Assembly: GCA_030426385.1 (NCBI GenBank)
Contig: JAUHYI010000001.1
Span: 104,665 to 168,664 of the forward strand
Source of the DNA: Phycisphaerae bacterium
GTDB taxonomy: Bacteria; Planctomycetota; Phycisphaerae; Phycisphaerales; Phycisphaeraceae
Reading direction: 5' to 3'
DNA: 64,000 nucleotides
Below the pieces are notes generated by a model. The model was not told where the DNA came from, did not search any database, and saw only the letters and a program-made list of their open reading frames with translations. This document shows positions 9,500-19,218 of this stretch, piece by piece (within the stretch, counting starts at the first letter, position 1; the number at the start of each line of letters is the position of its first letter). Position numbers and translations under genes: made by a program.

Positions 9500-12400
9500 C
9501 ACGAACCTCCCTTCGTCGTACCGCAGCAAAAATCAGCCACAGACTTCGCAGGTTGTTTCGATATTTCGTTCGGCTTAATAACCAGCGCATCATCACGCTC
9601 CAATACCGCCGATGTATCTGCCAAATCGTTCGACAACAGGACCACATAACCACCCGCTGGAATCGTGCGTCTCTGGGTTTTGAATGTCAGGTCACGCACC
9701 TCAATACCTTGACGGAACGTCGCTTTAATCGGCCGATCCGTTGGATTATTAACCGCCACGCGCCAGCGCCAGCGCCCGTTCGGTCCCGTACGTGGCAACA
9801 CTTCCAACAACAGTTCATCCTGATCGCACACCACAGGATGCCCCACACGTACATGCGTCAGCTCATGTTGATCCGGATACAACGCCGCATACACCCGCCC
9901 ATCAAAATCAAAGCCTAGCGACGTGTACACACGCTCACCATTTGTGTAATACCCCGTTGTATGTCCGTCCAATTGATACAGACCCGCACTCCAGTTCGGG
10001 TTCAGCCCGCTGATCCGCACCGGCAAGGTCAAACCCACAGGTTCCGATGGACGCTGCACTTTCATTTCAATACCACGGGCCACATCATCCACGGCCACTT
10101 CGTAAAAACCCGACGTCTTCACACGCTTGCCGCTTACCATTTCAACCCCTGTCGGATCGTCCAGATATTCCAGCACCTTCTCAAAACGCACCTCCCCTGT
10201 TTCTGGCACGTTCAATGGCTCACTGACTGAAAACAACTCGTATTGAAACTTGTCACCAGCCTCAACCTCACGCCCTTCCACATCCGCAAACACGCGCACC
10301 ATGAACGTCGATTGCTGATTGAATCGAATGGCCACACGCAACGGATCACCACGATTGACAAACAACACCTGGTTCAGCGAACCGCCTGCATAAAACCCAA
10401 ACCAGTGGCCCGTCCCCACTGAAAAATCAACCGAACTTACATCGCTCAGGTTATACACCTGCGACTGGCGATCATCACCCACCACACACATGACATCGTC
10501 TCGCGGATACCAGTTCGATCGCAATAGCTCAATTTTTTGAATCGTCTGTTGCTTTTTAAACGTCAACGTTTCAGAAAAACTTGCCATCACCGCACCGCTG
10601 CGTACCGATTGCGCGGGCCATCCCGTCGGCTGTGGCCCCACTAACGGGTTATTAAATTCAACGTAACGTCGAACCACTGTCATCAACTCGGCAGGTTGTT
10701 TCGGGCCCGACGTGTGCCACGCATTGATCGGCGGGACATGCGCCTGATAGACTTCCTCCAACAGCGATCGCGCCACGATCGCCTGATCGTCCGAAAATTC
10801 CAGCACCGGAATATTGTGATAACGCAAGCCCCCCTCTTCGCCCGCACTACTGACTAGATGCGGCAGATTGTGTTCCAGCCGAACCACAGGCCGCACGCCC
10901 TTGGGCCCGCCGTCCCATGTTTTACCCGCAGGCACTTCCGGAAAACGATGCGTCTGAAAAATGCCGATCCCGCGTGCCAGATACTGCCGACCACAATCAT
11001 TCACATGATCCCCGCAAAAAGCCACCGCCATCGACCCGGGCTTCCATGTTCGCAACGCAGAACTGACCGCTTCACCGCCATTACGATCCCGTGCCACCAA
11101 TACCATATTCTGCTGCACATTTGCCGGCAGGTACATCACTTCCGAAAAATGTTTGATCCCCTGGGGCAGAAACCGACGAATCAGGTGCTCCCCGTTATAA
11201 ATACGAATTTCAGCCAAACCCTTTTCCGCGCTCACTTCGATTGGGGTCGCCAGCACCTCCCGATCAATCACGAACGGCTCGGCACCATACGTGTGGGTGC
11301 GGTAGCACTGCGGCCATTGATGAATAATCGGCCCGTCTGACGCAAACACATTGAGTCCGTCATACTGACTGTTCCATCGCAACGCATCCTTAGTCAGTTT
11401 CGCCAATGATCTTGCCTGACCATATGTCAACGCATGTCCTGACCGCGCCTGCTCGACCAACTGTCGTGGCGAACGCACCAGACTCACGGCCACAGGCAAC
11501 GATGGCAACGTCCCTGCCGTCGACAGCAGATATTCATCCGTGACGTCCTCGACCAACTTCCCATCTTCGTAATACTTCACCGCCACCGCTGACGTCAGCT
11601 TCAGGTCTGCCACATGCATCGCGCCAGGATCATCAAAATTGTAAACGCCCACCATGTGTCCGCCGTACCGATCCACATCACGCAGGATCCATTCCAATAC
11701 ATGCGTCGGACCTTTGACGAACTCTCCCGCCTCATTTTCAAACTGCACCATCAGCACATTTTTGTCAGGACCCGTCAAACATGTCTCACGCGGCCATGGG
11801 ATACCATTGCCCGTAAAAAACATATGGTTGCCCACATTCGTTTCAATCGAATAGCCCGGCACCAAACGCAAGGTGTCATCTGACAGCGCTCGACACTGTT
11901 CATCCAGCTCGTGTAGTTTCTTCGGCGTCAGGCGATCAAACGCTTCCATAAACACCACGAAATCCAATCCTGCGTGACGCGCCGCTTTGGCGTAATCTGC
12001 CACAGTTCCCTCGCCACCGCTGAACGACGACTGCGCTCCGATTAATCCACGATAGACCTTCCCCGGTGGCGGACGATGCAGATCCAGTTCACGCACCGAC
12101 CAGAATTCTTTTTCAAAATGACTCTTGGCATCCGGCCGTAGGTTCGGCGACAGCAATCGCTCGGGCGTTGTTTGATAGCCCCCCAATTTGTTTTTGGACA
12201 GGCTTGGTTCAGCCAACCATGTGAATGCGTTCAATATTAATTTTTCAAAATCAGACGGAACACCATTTAATCCGCGCGATAGGCCTGCACGATCGTACAG
12301 CCATTGCGTACCCTGGCCGATCGAAAACATAGGCGCCTGACACATCAACACGATGCGACCATTTTCATATTCTCGCAATGCGATCAGATCCGGTTCACGA

Positions 12401-13191
12401 ACCCCATCCTCTCGCACAAGCGCATCCGGTGGCGGCGTAAAGGATGTTTCGCCTTCTCCGATAGGACGGGTATAGGATGTGGCGTTGCCCTTAACCACAA
12501 CCTGCCAATCATTCGACACAGCAATCGGTGCCGTCCATGAACTGTTGTAATGTTCGCCATACGGAAACCACAGATTTTTCACCCCATCACTGATCGGCGA
12601 TGGATTAATCTGTTCGACCCGCACCATCCATTCATGCCCGCGCATCCGTGGCATCAACGCAATTTTCGATTCATCCGCCTCCACCAGAAATTCCAAAGGC
12701 AATCTCGCGCCCCACGGCTCAATCAGTTGCCGCACATGCTCGTCGGCATTATCCGTGTGGATCATGGCGAACACACCACCGCCCGCTTCCAGAAACCGCT
12801 CGATCAATTCGATATACGCGTCGCGTCGCGGCCCTTTGGCTTTAAAACCAAATGCTTTATCTTCGCCTGCTGCAGGACAACCGTAAATCACCAAAACGTT
12901 GTACTTCCTGATCCGATCCCACGTAAATTCGGTGAAGTCGTCCAAGTAATCCGGCTCGTACCCTACCTCCTGAATGTCCTTGAGCCATTGCAAGTCGACA
13001 TGAGGAGTCCATGTCCCTTGTGGCGCCACGATCAGGATGGCCGGCTTATCCGTTTTATTCTGGGCCGATGACGATTCAACGACATCGAGACACAACATCG
13101 CCATGCAAATCGCAACCAGAAAAGTTGAACGCCTGAATGCAAACGCATGAAATACGCGGCATCTATTATTCGGGGAAAACATAAAAATCAT
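9499..13191 (-). CDS. Large secreted protein: GATase/ThuA-like domain plus degenerate PHP-like domain
   Basis: 1230 residues. An N-terminal hydrophobic stretch (RRSTFLVAICMAMLCLDVV, about residues 20-38) followed by SSAQ is a likely signal peptide. Residues 50-330 look like a class I glutamine-amidotransferase-like or ThuA-like fold (AILIVAPQG, NVLVIYGCPAAGE, GGGVFAMIHTDN). Residues 380-650 follow the pattern of PHP domains (GEGTVADYAKAARHAGLDF), but the first metal motif HxH is replaced by GAQSSFSGG and the later DH by EAF, so catalytic metal binding looks lost. The remaining 550 residues are beta-rich. Upstream signals for translation are weak (ACGG near 13193). It is probably periplasmic or surface-exposed and acts on, or binds, the operon substrate. 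Function unknown. Confidence 0.75.
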   Translation of the reverse strand: MIFMFSPNNRCRVFHAFAFRRSTFLVAICMAMLCLDVVESSSAQNKTDKPAILIVAPQGTWTPHVDLQWLKDIQEVGYEPDYLDDFTEFTWDRIRKYNVLVIYGCPAAGEDKAFGFKAKGPRRDAYIELIERFLEAGGGVFAMIHTDNADEHVRQLIEPWGARLPLEFLVEADESKIALMPRMRGHEWMVRVEQINPSPISDGVKNLWFPYGEHYNSSWTAPIAVSNDWQVVVKGNATSYTRPIGEGETSFTPPPDALVREDGVREPDLIALREYENGRIVLMCQAPMFSIGQGTQWLYDRAGLSRGLNGVPSDFEKLILNAFTWLAEPSLSKNKLGGYQTTPERLLSPNLRPDAKSHFEKEFWSVRELDLHRPPPGKVYRGLIGAQSSFSGGEGTVADYAKAARHAGLDFVVFMEAFDRLTPKKLHELDEQCRALSDDTLRLVPGYSIETNVGNHMFFTGNGIPWPRETCLTGPDKNVLMVQFENEAGEFVKGPTHVLEWILRDVDRYGGHMVGVYNFDDPGAMHVADLKLTSAVAVKYYEDGKLVEDVTDEYLLSTAGTLPSLPVAVSLVRSPRQLVEQARSGHALTYGQARSLAKLTKDALRWNSQYDGLNVFASDGPIIHQWPQCYRTHTYGAEPFVIDREVLATPIEVSAEKGLAEIRIYNGEHLIRRFLPQGIKHFSEVMYLPANVQQNMVLVARDRNGGEAVSSALRTWKPGSMAVAFCGDHVNDCGRQYLARGIGIFQTHRFPEVPAGKTWDGGPKGVRPVVRLEHNLPHLVSSAGEEGGLRYHNIPVLEFSDDQAIVARSLLEEVYQAHVPPINAWHTSGPKQPAELMTVVRRYVEFNNPLVGPQPTGWPAQSVRSGAVMASFSETLTFKKQQTIQKIELLRSNWYPRDDVMCVVGDDRQSQVYNLSDVSSVDFSVGTGHWFGFYAGGSLNQVLFVNRGDPLRVAIRFNQQSTFMVRVFADVEGREVEAGDKFQYELFSVSEPLNVPETGEVRFEKVLEYLDDPTGVEMVSGKRVKTSGFYEVAVDDVARGIEMKVQRPSEPVGLTLPVRISGLNPNWSAGLYQLDGHTTGYYTNGERVYTSLGFDFDGRVYAALYPDQHELTHVRVGHPVVCDQDELLLEVLPRTGPNGRWRWRVAVNNPTDRPIKATFRQGIEVRDLTFKTQRRTIPAGGYVVLLSNDLADTSAVLERDDALVIKPNEISKQPAKSVADFCCGTTKGGS

Positions 13192-13284
13192 CCGTTATCA
13201 ATAGTTGTGGGCGCAGTCACAGCCGTAGTTGCAGCTGTAGCCGTAAGCTGTAGTAATGATTGCCTATAATCGAGCCATGCGCAC

Positions 13285-14067
13285 TTAGATGTCCCGGCGG
13301 CGTGATCGCCCCAGGAACGCTAAACCACCAAGGCCCAGCAACATGCCCGCGGCTGGCTCTGGGATAGACGGCGACCCAATCACAATGTTATCGAGGTCCA
13401 GGTTGGCGAAGTTGTTGTTGTTTTGAAAAATGATGTACCGCGTAGTGTGATTGAATGTCAGCGGGCTGGTGATCGGAACAATAGCGGAAAACTCACCACT
13501 CGCACCCGACACATCACCCGCAGCGACAGTAATCACGAATGACGATTCGGTGTCGCTGATACCCCACACAAATTGCAGTTGCGTCGAGCCTGCGACGATA
13601 CCGGTCAGGTTCGACACCACAGTCGGGGAACCGAGCGATCCACCGGTGCTATCCCGCAGTACCACGCTGTCCAGTGATACCGTGCCGTTGAAACCGGTGA
13701 TGAACCATCGCATCCCCATATGCCGTTCGCCGCCCGCGTCGGTGAGAAGCCCGCCGCCATGCGACGTAAAGAAGAGGCGATCACTGACGACATTAATCAC
13801 CATGTCACCGCTAATGACAATGCCTGCAGCATCCGGTTCAAACGAATCCTGAGTGACAAGCGAACCACCATCGGTCAAACGCAACCGGCCACTGGCTTCG
13901 GTCACCGCACCACCGGGCGGCAGACTGGTCTGCCATTTTCCCGCGTCTAGCGAATTGTCGTCAAAATTATCTTCGACCAATGCCGCACCAACTGACCCAG
14001 CGGCGAACAACACAACCGACAATAACGCAATAAGAATCGTAGGAAAGATCAGGCGAGACATTTTCAT
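13285..14067 (-). CDS. PEP-CTERM sorting-signal protein
   Basis: About 260 residues from ATG 14067, chosen because AAGGAG stands 7 bases before it and MKMSRLIF begins a clean signal peptide (hydrophobic IFPTILIALLSVVLFAAG, then AAL). The body is a beta-rich, low-Cys domain similar to LamG/jelly-roll proteins. The C-terminus has the full PEP-CTERM signal: IPEPAAGM, a hydrophobic helix and a basic end RSRRRDI. Such proteins are exported and processed by an exosortase, usually to the cell surface or exopolysaccharide. It lies between the regulator-pseudopilin fusion and the large secreted protein and is probably a surface glycan-binding component. Confidence 0.88.
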   Translation of the reverse strand: MKMSRLIFPTILIALLSVVLFAAGSVGAALVEDNFDDNSLDAGKWQTSLPPGGAVTEASGRLRLTDGGSLVTQDSFEPDAAGIVISGDMVINVVSDRLFFTSHGGGLLTDAGGERHMGMRWFITGFNGTVSLDSVVLRDSTGGSLGSPTVVSNLTGIVAGSTQLQFVWGISDTESSFVITVAAGDVSGASGEFSAIVPITSPLTFNHTTRYIIFQNNNNFANLDLDNIVIGSPSIPEPAAGMLLGLGGLAFLGRSRRRDI

Positions 14068-14169
14068 AGCTTTTCTCCTTGGCAATTTGATGAATGAACC
14101 TGTTTGTTGCGTAAAAAATTTAGTGAAACAATGCACGTGTTCTCCCATGCAATGATCAAAAAGGTGATT

Positions 14170-16017
14170 TTAATTCTCGCAAAACCAATCAAAAAACTCG
14201 CCGGTGGTTTTTGCATTCGTCTGCTCTCTACACCAATCGATGTCGTGAGCTTCGCCATGACCGTCGGCATAAATAAAATTGACATTGCCTTCATGACGCG
14301 CCACCACATCCCACGGAGTGGCAGGCCCGGTGGTTAGAAAACCGTAAGAAATACCGCCCCCCCATTCCGTGCTATACCAAGAGCTGACCCCATCGCCGAT
14401 TAAACACAACCGCGAAGGCGCCTCAATCGACTCAGGCTCACGCATGGTGGCGCCGGTGGGCATAGGCCAGACGATCGTTCCGCCGTTCCAACTTAACCCC
14501 GGACGCGTAAAACCATTGATCGCGATGTTGTACGTCGGTCGATTAGGTGTCAAAAGCGTCGTAACCGTATCGTCCGATGGACAATGAAAAATAGACTGAA
14601 GGATGACTGATGCGTCGTAAAAAACCGTGGTGACCGGCACATTCAGATAATGCTGCGAAATAGTTCGCACCCAGGGATTTTCATCACTTGTGCCGCTGGA
14701 GTAAACCCAGAATGCTGGAAAAAATCCTTCATCATTGGCGAATTGATGCAACGCCACCCCGCCTTGACGTTGGTTACTCATGCACAGCGCTCGCTCAGCC
14801 GCCCTGCGCGCCGAGCCGAGCACCGGCAACAACATCGCAATCAGCACGGCAATGATCGAAATGACAACCAGCAGTTCCACGAGCGTAAACCCACCAGGCC
14901 GACGATTGCTCTTTTTATCCCGCGGCGGCTTGGGAAGACTCGACAACGAGGGAGCCACCGCATCATTCGATGACGCTGGCGCCTGAGTTGACTGGCGAAC
15001 GATTAACGATGCCGTGGTCATCGAACTTGTCGGTTCCAGCGACGGCTCTTTAAGGATTTCATGCAAGCGACGAATCGCCAACTTACCCAGCGCAACGCGC
15101 CCCGCATCAACCACCGTCATGGGTGGATCGGTCACGGTCATCGCATACGTATTGTCAAACCCGGCAATACTGACTTGACCTGGCACATCGACACCCAGTT
15201 GCTTAAACACCTCAAGCGTGGAACCAGATAACGCCGAACTGGCCGTAAACACCGCCGTGATTGGCGATGGACCAGCCATGCCTGCCTTCAGAAATTCGTA
15301 GAGGTTGTCTCGGTCCGGATCGCAGATTTCATGATCGCTCACACTAAAACCCGCAGACATCATGGCGTTGGCATATCCGCAATATCGCACACGATAAAAC
15401 TCATGACTCGAAACACAGCCCACATACGCGATGCGACGATGCCCCAGATCGAGCAGATGCTTCACCCCCAAATACGAGCCACCGAGATTGTCGCCGTGAA
15501 CCAATGAAATCGGGCAGCCACCTAACGGGAACTCACCCAACGCGACCGCCGGAATCTGTTGCTCGTGAATAAAATCATACACCTCCATTGGAATGTCACC
15601 GGCAAGAACCCATCCATTGATCGTGCCGGTAGAGCGCCTTAGATGGTCGATGATACGATCGGCATCACCCAATCCGCAGGACAAGCTGAACTGAATATTG
15701 CGTTCGTGCGAAATTTCCTCAATACCCTCAAGCACATCGGCATACCAGGAATCAGGTTTTCGCACGAGCCGGCCCACGCCGCTTGGATGCAGCAATGCCA
15801 CATTGGTCAAATTGCGATGCCCGCGACGCATATGCGAATTCAGGGCCGCGTGATTGATGTAATTACATTTTGCCGCCGCCTCCCACACGCGCTCGCTGGT
15901 TTCACGAGAAAAGCGACCCGCATCCCGCTGATTGAGGACCTGCGACGCCGTGCTAGTGGAGACACCGGCAAACTCAGCAACCGTGGAAAGCGTGGTTTTG
16001 GAGGACACCTTTTTCAT
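14170..16017 (-). CDS. LacI-family transcription regulator fused to a type II pseudopilin
   Basis: One uninterrupted 615-residue frame. Residues 8-58 are a LacI helix-turn-helix (TLSTVAEFAGVSTSTASQVL) and residues 72-342 the periplasmic-binding-protein-like sensor (VALLHPSG, GHRRIAYVG, SIAGFDNTYA, IVRQST). A Pro/Ser-rich linker (343-373) leads to a complete prepilin signature: RRPGG at 372-376, cleavage expected after G376, mature F377, the conserved Glu5 at E381, and a hydrophobic helix to about residue 400. The C-terminal 200 residues form a pseudopilin globular domain ending in the H-x9-DG motif (RHEGNVNFIYADG). Each half matches its family in length. The fusion heads the minus-strand operon. 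Likely membrane-anchored with the regulator in the cytoplasm, possibly released by prepilin peptidase. Confidence 0.9.
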   Translation of the reverse strand: MKKVSSKTTLSTVAEFAGVSTSTASQVLNQRDAGRFSRETSERVWEAAAKCNYINHAALNSHMRRGHRNLTNVALLHPSGVGRLVRKPDSWYADVLEGIEEISHERNIQFSLSCGLGDADRIIDHLRRSTGTINGWVLAGDIPMEVYDFIHEQQIPAVALGEFPLGGCPISLVHGDNLGGSYLGVKHLLDLGHRRIAYVGCVSSHEFYRVRYCGYANAMMSAGFSVSDHEICDPDRDNLYEFLKAGMAGPSPITAVFTASSALSGSTLEVFKQLGVDVPGQVSIAGFDNTYAMTVTDPPMTVVDAGRVALGKLAIRRLHEILKEPSLEPTSSMTTASLIVRQSTQAPASSNDAVAPSLSSLPKPPRDKKSNRRPGGFTLVELLVVISIIAVLIAMLLPVLGSARRAAERALCMSNQRQGGVALHQFANDEGFFPAFWVYSSGTSDENPWVRTISQHYLNVPVTTVFYDASVILQSIFHCPSDDTVTTLLTPNRPTYNIAINGFTRPGLSWNGGTIVWPMPTGATMREPESIEAPSRLCLIGDGVSSWYSTEWGGGISYGFLTTGPATPWDVVARHEGNVNFIYADGHGEAHDIDWCREQTNAKTTGEFFDWFCEN

Positions 16018-16070
16018 AGATCACTGACAGGCAAAAGATGAGCAAAAAAAACAAAGAACTGGATATTAGT

Positions 16071-16093
16071 AAAACATTATAGTAAAATGTTTT
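16071..16093. promoter_or_regulatory. Inverted repeat, candidate operator between divergent genes
   Basis: A perfect 8-base inverted repeat (AAAACATT at 16071-16078, AATGTTTT at 16086-16093) with a 7-base centre lies 54 bases upstream of the LacI-pseudopilin gene and 126 bases upstream of the divergent gene at 16219. It also contains two TAGTAAAA direct repeats. Position and symmetry suit autoregulation by the LacI domain, although the centre lacks the CG step common in LacI operators. Confidence 0.45.
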
Positions 16094-16218
16094 CGCATGT
16101 CAACACCCAAGCCAATCCGACCAGCCCTTCCGACAGAACCATCCACGCAAGTCATGATTTAGAAATCGTTTACACGAATCCCCCAAACCGGGCATGACGG
16201 CAGCCCAGTTGCGTAAAA

Positions 16219-18177
16219 ATGAAATGGAACACCGCCACAATGAGTTTGTTTTCTTCTGTAATCTGCTATCCGAACCTTTTAAATTTCGAGCTGACCGAAA
16301 CGAATATCGCCAGGTTCATGCACCATCTAGCCGACACCGGCGTCACCCATGTACAGATCAATCATCTGCCTGATCTGATGCATCCGGAACTGCTCAACCA
16401 GCCGGACAACGTGTATCTATGGTTTGCCAACTTCGGCCCAACGTTGGATATGTATTTTTCAAGCGATTTGAATCGCGGGCTATACCCGGAAACCTATCTC
16501 GACCGCAATCGCCAGACGCTACTTCGTTTTGCAAAAATCGCCAGAGCAGAGGGACTCAAACCGGTTTTATATTTCAGCGAACCGCGCTTTGTGCCCGAAC
16601 GATTTTACGACCGCCATCCAATGCTGCGCGGTGCCCGCGTTGATAATCCGCGCATCAGCCGACAACCGCTTTATTCCCTGTGTCTGGATCACGAACCGGT
16701 TCAACAACATTACCGGCAAATGATGGCCAAGCTGATGGAATGCATTCCCGACCTATCGATGGCAACACTTTTCACCAGCGACAGCGGCGCGGGATTCGAA
16801 TACAACCCCGAACTGTACTCCGGGCCTAATGGTGCTCGCGCGGACACGACCATCTCACTTGAAACACGAGTGCTGCGCTTCATCAACTGCATTGGCGAGC
16901 CGGCACGAGCAGTCAATCCCGCGTTTACGTTTAACCTCACATCCGGATTTCTGCCCGAAGATCGAGAGAAGATTCTCAATCAAGCCCCCGACTGGGTGAA
17001 TGGTTCTGTTTACGGCTTGTACGACTGGGTAGGTGGCTTGGAAGAGTTCTGGGGATACTACCAATCAATTTCGTGCAGCGATGGACCGATCTGGCCGATC
17101 GAGAAACTCGATCGCACTGCCGCGCGGGACTGGCGTGTTCAAGACATGCAAAAGCGCTTCACCGTGGCCGCCACGAAAGGGAGAAGCCCGATTGTGCACG
17201 CCCAAATTCCCGGCCACGATTATCCACGACCCTTGCGCTATACGCCGCATCCCTACGAAACGATTCGCGTGATCCGGACGATCGCCGACATGGGTGCTAC
17301 ACGCATAGCCGCATGGGGCGTGAATAACCCACCCGAACTGGTTCGATGCGATGTGAATCGCGAGGCCATGAAATGCGCATTAACTGATCAGCAAAGCACA
17401 CCCGAGGCGATAGTCGAACAGATTGCGTCAAACTATTTAAATGATTTTCACAGCGATAACGATGGCGATGGTCCCGCACGCCCCGCCGACGACAAAACCA
17501 TCGCAGCCCTGTGCAAAGCATGGCGTCAATGCAATGACGCCTGGGAAACGCGGCCGGTGTGGCGACCCGGTGGCTTGGAAAAAAAATTACTGGTCTGCCC
17601 ATTGGTTCCCGATTTCAATCGGTTGTCCCGCGATGAACTGGACTACTATCTGACCATTGCGTTGGAAGATCAAATGAAAATTCGCGGCGTGGGTTCACAT
17701 ATTCCCACCGAATCAGATGAACGCAAACGCGATTACGTCATCAATGAAATCTACGACAAAATAACATTGCCCACATTGGATGACGCAGCCAACACTCTTG
17801 AGAAAGCGATCGATGCGGTGTCCGATTCGCAGCACAAACAGGTTCTCCGCGAACAGGCCGATCATATTCGCCTAGCCTGGTTGTATCAGCGTGCATGTCG
17901 GAATTGGTACGAGGCCGGTCGACATCTACGCCCCGGCGATTCACCCGGCCAAGGACGCACGATGCCACAAATCATTGACGACGAAATCGAAACAACACGA
18001 CAGACACTTGAGCTGATTAGCAGCAACCCGGATCAATTTTTTCGCATCATGCCCTGGGACGGCATGACACATGAAATCGGCCCGGACATCCTGAACCAAC
18101 TCAAGGCCCGCATGGTGGTCATGCAAAACCATCGCAACGACACATCCGTAATTCACGTCTATCGATTCCGCCACTAA
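16219..18177 (+). CDS. Predicted TIM-barrel glycoside-hydrolase-like protein
   Basis: 652 residues with no signal peptide (ATG at 16219; a second ATG at 16240 is possible; neither has a clear ribosome site). The pattern of strands and acidic residues suggests a TIM-barrel sugar hydrolase: HVQINHLPDLMHPELL, LKPVLYFSEPRFV, TLFTSDSGAGFEY and MGATRIAAWGVNN fall at regular spacing, and residues 440-600 are helical. I cannot name the GH family; GH20/GH67/GH84-like relatives are the nearest pattern by eye. Transcribed divergently from the LacI-pseudopilin operon with the candidate operator between them, so it probably shares its regulation. Confidence 0.65.
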   Translation: MKWNTATMSLFSSVICYPNLLNFELTETNIARFMHHLADTGVTHVQINHLPDLMHPELLNQPDNVYLWFANFGPTLDMYFSSDLNRGLYPETYLDRNRQTLLRFAKIARAEGLKPVLYFSEPRFVPERFYDRHPMLRGARVDNPRISRQPLYSLCLDHEPVQQHYRQMMAKLMECIPDLSMATLFTSDSGAGFEYNPELYSGPNGARADTTISLETRVLRFINCIGEPARAVNPAFTFNLTSGFLPEDREKILNQAPDWVNGSVYGLYDWVGGLEEFWGYYQSISCSDGPIWPIEKLDRTAARDWRVQDMQKRFTVAATKGRSPIVHAQIPGHDYPRPLRYTPHPYETIRVIRTIADMGATRIAAWGVNNPPELVRCDVNREAMKCALTDQQSTPEAIVEQIASNYLNDFHSDNDGDGPARPADDKTIAALCKAWRQCNDAWETRPVWRPGGLEKKLLVCPLVPDFNRLSRDELDYYLTIALEDQMKIRGVGSHIPTESDERKRDYVINEIYDKITLPTLDDAANTLEKAIDAVSDSQHKQVLREQADHIRLAWLYQRACRNWYEAGRHLRPGDSPGQGRTMPQIIDDEIETTRQTLELISSNPDQFFRIMPWDGMTHEIGPDILNQLKARMVVMQNHRNDTSVIHVYRFRH

Positions 18178-18353
18178 CACAGAGAAAAACCAGACGATAT
18201 ATGATCCCGATTTTCGGACGTGCTTAACAACATCGCAACCCGACTTTATGAGCTGTTCAATTGTGTTTTGTTTTTGCGCAGACAGAACGGTAGGACACGA
18301 AGGATAAGACTGAAGCCGTTGCACTGCGGTCGTTACCCGTCAGGAGTAACACC

Positions 18354-18989
18354 TTAAAAAATCAGGCGATGGTATTCGTTGATGTTATGAAAATCCAAAT
18401 AAGTAAACGGAGCTGTTGCGGATAACTCGGGGTTGCTAAGGATGCCGGGATAGTTGTAGCGACAAACGGCAACCCCCCAGCTTTCCCCAACAGGGCAACG
18501 AGACCGCTGAAAGGTTTTCCATGGGATTAGGATGTCTGTTGCCCAGGAAGTTGAGGCGGCTACAACTTGGTACTGGGTATGAGAATCACGAGCGTACATA
18601 TGCTCCCATGTATACTGATTGGCCATCATCCCATCCCGATCAGGAATACAAAGGTCCATCATCAAGCCGTTGGGAGAAAGATGGATTTCCCAATACTCTG
18701 AGCCACCTTGGGGGTGTATAAAAAACTCAACCACCGAGCCTAATTTAAATAGCTTCTGATCATTCCGACTTGCGGTCGTGTAAGGCTGGTTCTCATTAAA
18801 CCAACTGTAAAAACGCAGCCCCTGCTCGCAGTGAGCCACGAACGCGTACCCTTCCTTCTGGGGCATTTTTCCGCACCAGTACTGAGCAAGCGATAAGGGA
18901 GTAATCCCCGCATAAGTATTAGGATTGGATACGCCAGCACGTTCGAGATTAGGGTCAATACAAGTAGAATTGATTATCTTTTTATCCAT
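18354..18989 (-). CDS. CBM9-like (DOMON/cytochrome-type) carbohydrate-binding protein
   Basis: About 211 residues from ATG 18989; the frame extends to 19070 but MDKKIINST is a more natural start. It resembles stand-alone family 9-like carbohydrate-binding domains of PVC bacteria: an aromatic-rich beta sandwich with VEFFIHPQGGSEYWEIHLSP in the middle and WGVAVCRYNY followed by YLDFHNINEYHRLIF at the end. There is no signal peptide, so it would be cytoplasmic, as many such single-domain CBM9-like proteins appear to be. It faces away from its neighbours and has no operon partner. The 175 bases before it hold nothing I recognise. Confidence 0.7.
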   Translation of the reverse strand: MDKKIINSTCIDPNLERAGVSNPNTYAGITPLSLAQYWCGKMPQKEGYAFVAHCEQGLRFYSWFNENQPYTTASRNDQKLFKLGSVVEFFIHPQGGSEYWEIHLSPNGLMMDLCIPDRDGMMANQYTWEHMYARDSHTQYQVVAASTSWATDILIPWKTFQRSRCPVGESWGVAVCRYNYPGILSNPELSATAPFTYLDFHNINEYHRLIF

Positions 18990-19218
18990 GGATTCGATAG
19001 CGGCTTCATGATGGATTTCGCGACGGAGAAGACGAGTCCTGCCCCACATAGCCCCAGTCATAACAAGCACTCTAACATATCATTTTACCGCCGTGCCCTG
19101 CCCCCACCAATTGCCAAACACTCATACGCAAACCCATCAATCGATGACCAATAGACAAACGCATTACCCATCAACGCCTACGGATTTGGGTGAAACCACA
19201 TGCCTTAAACGCGACCGA

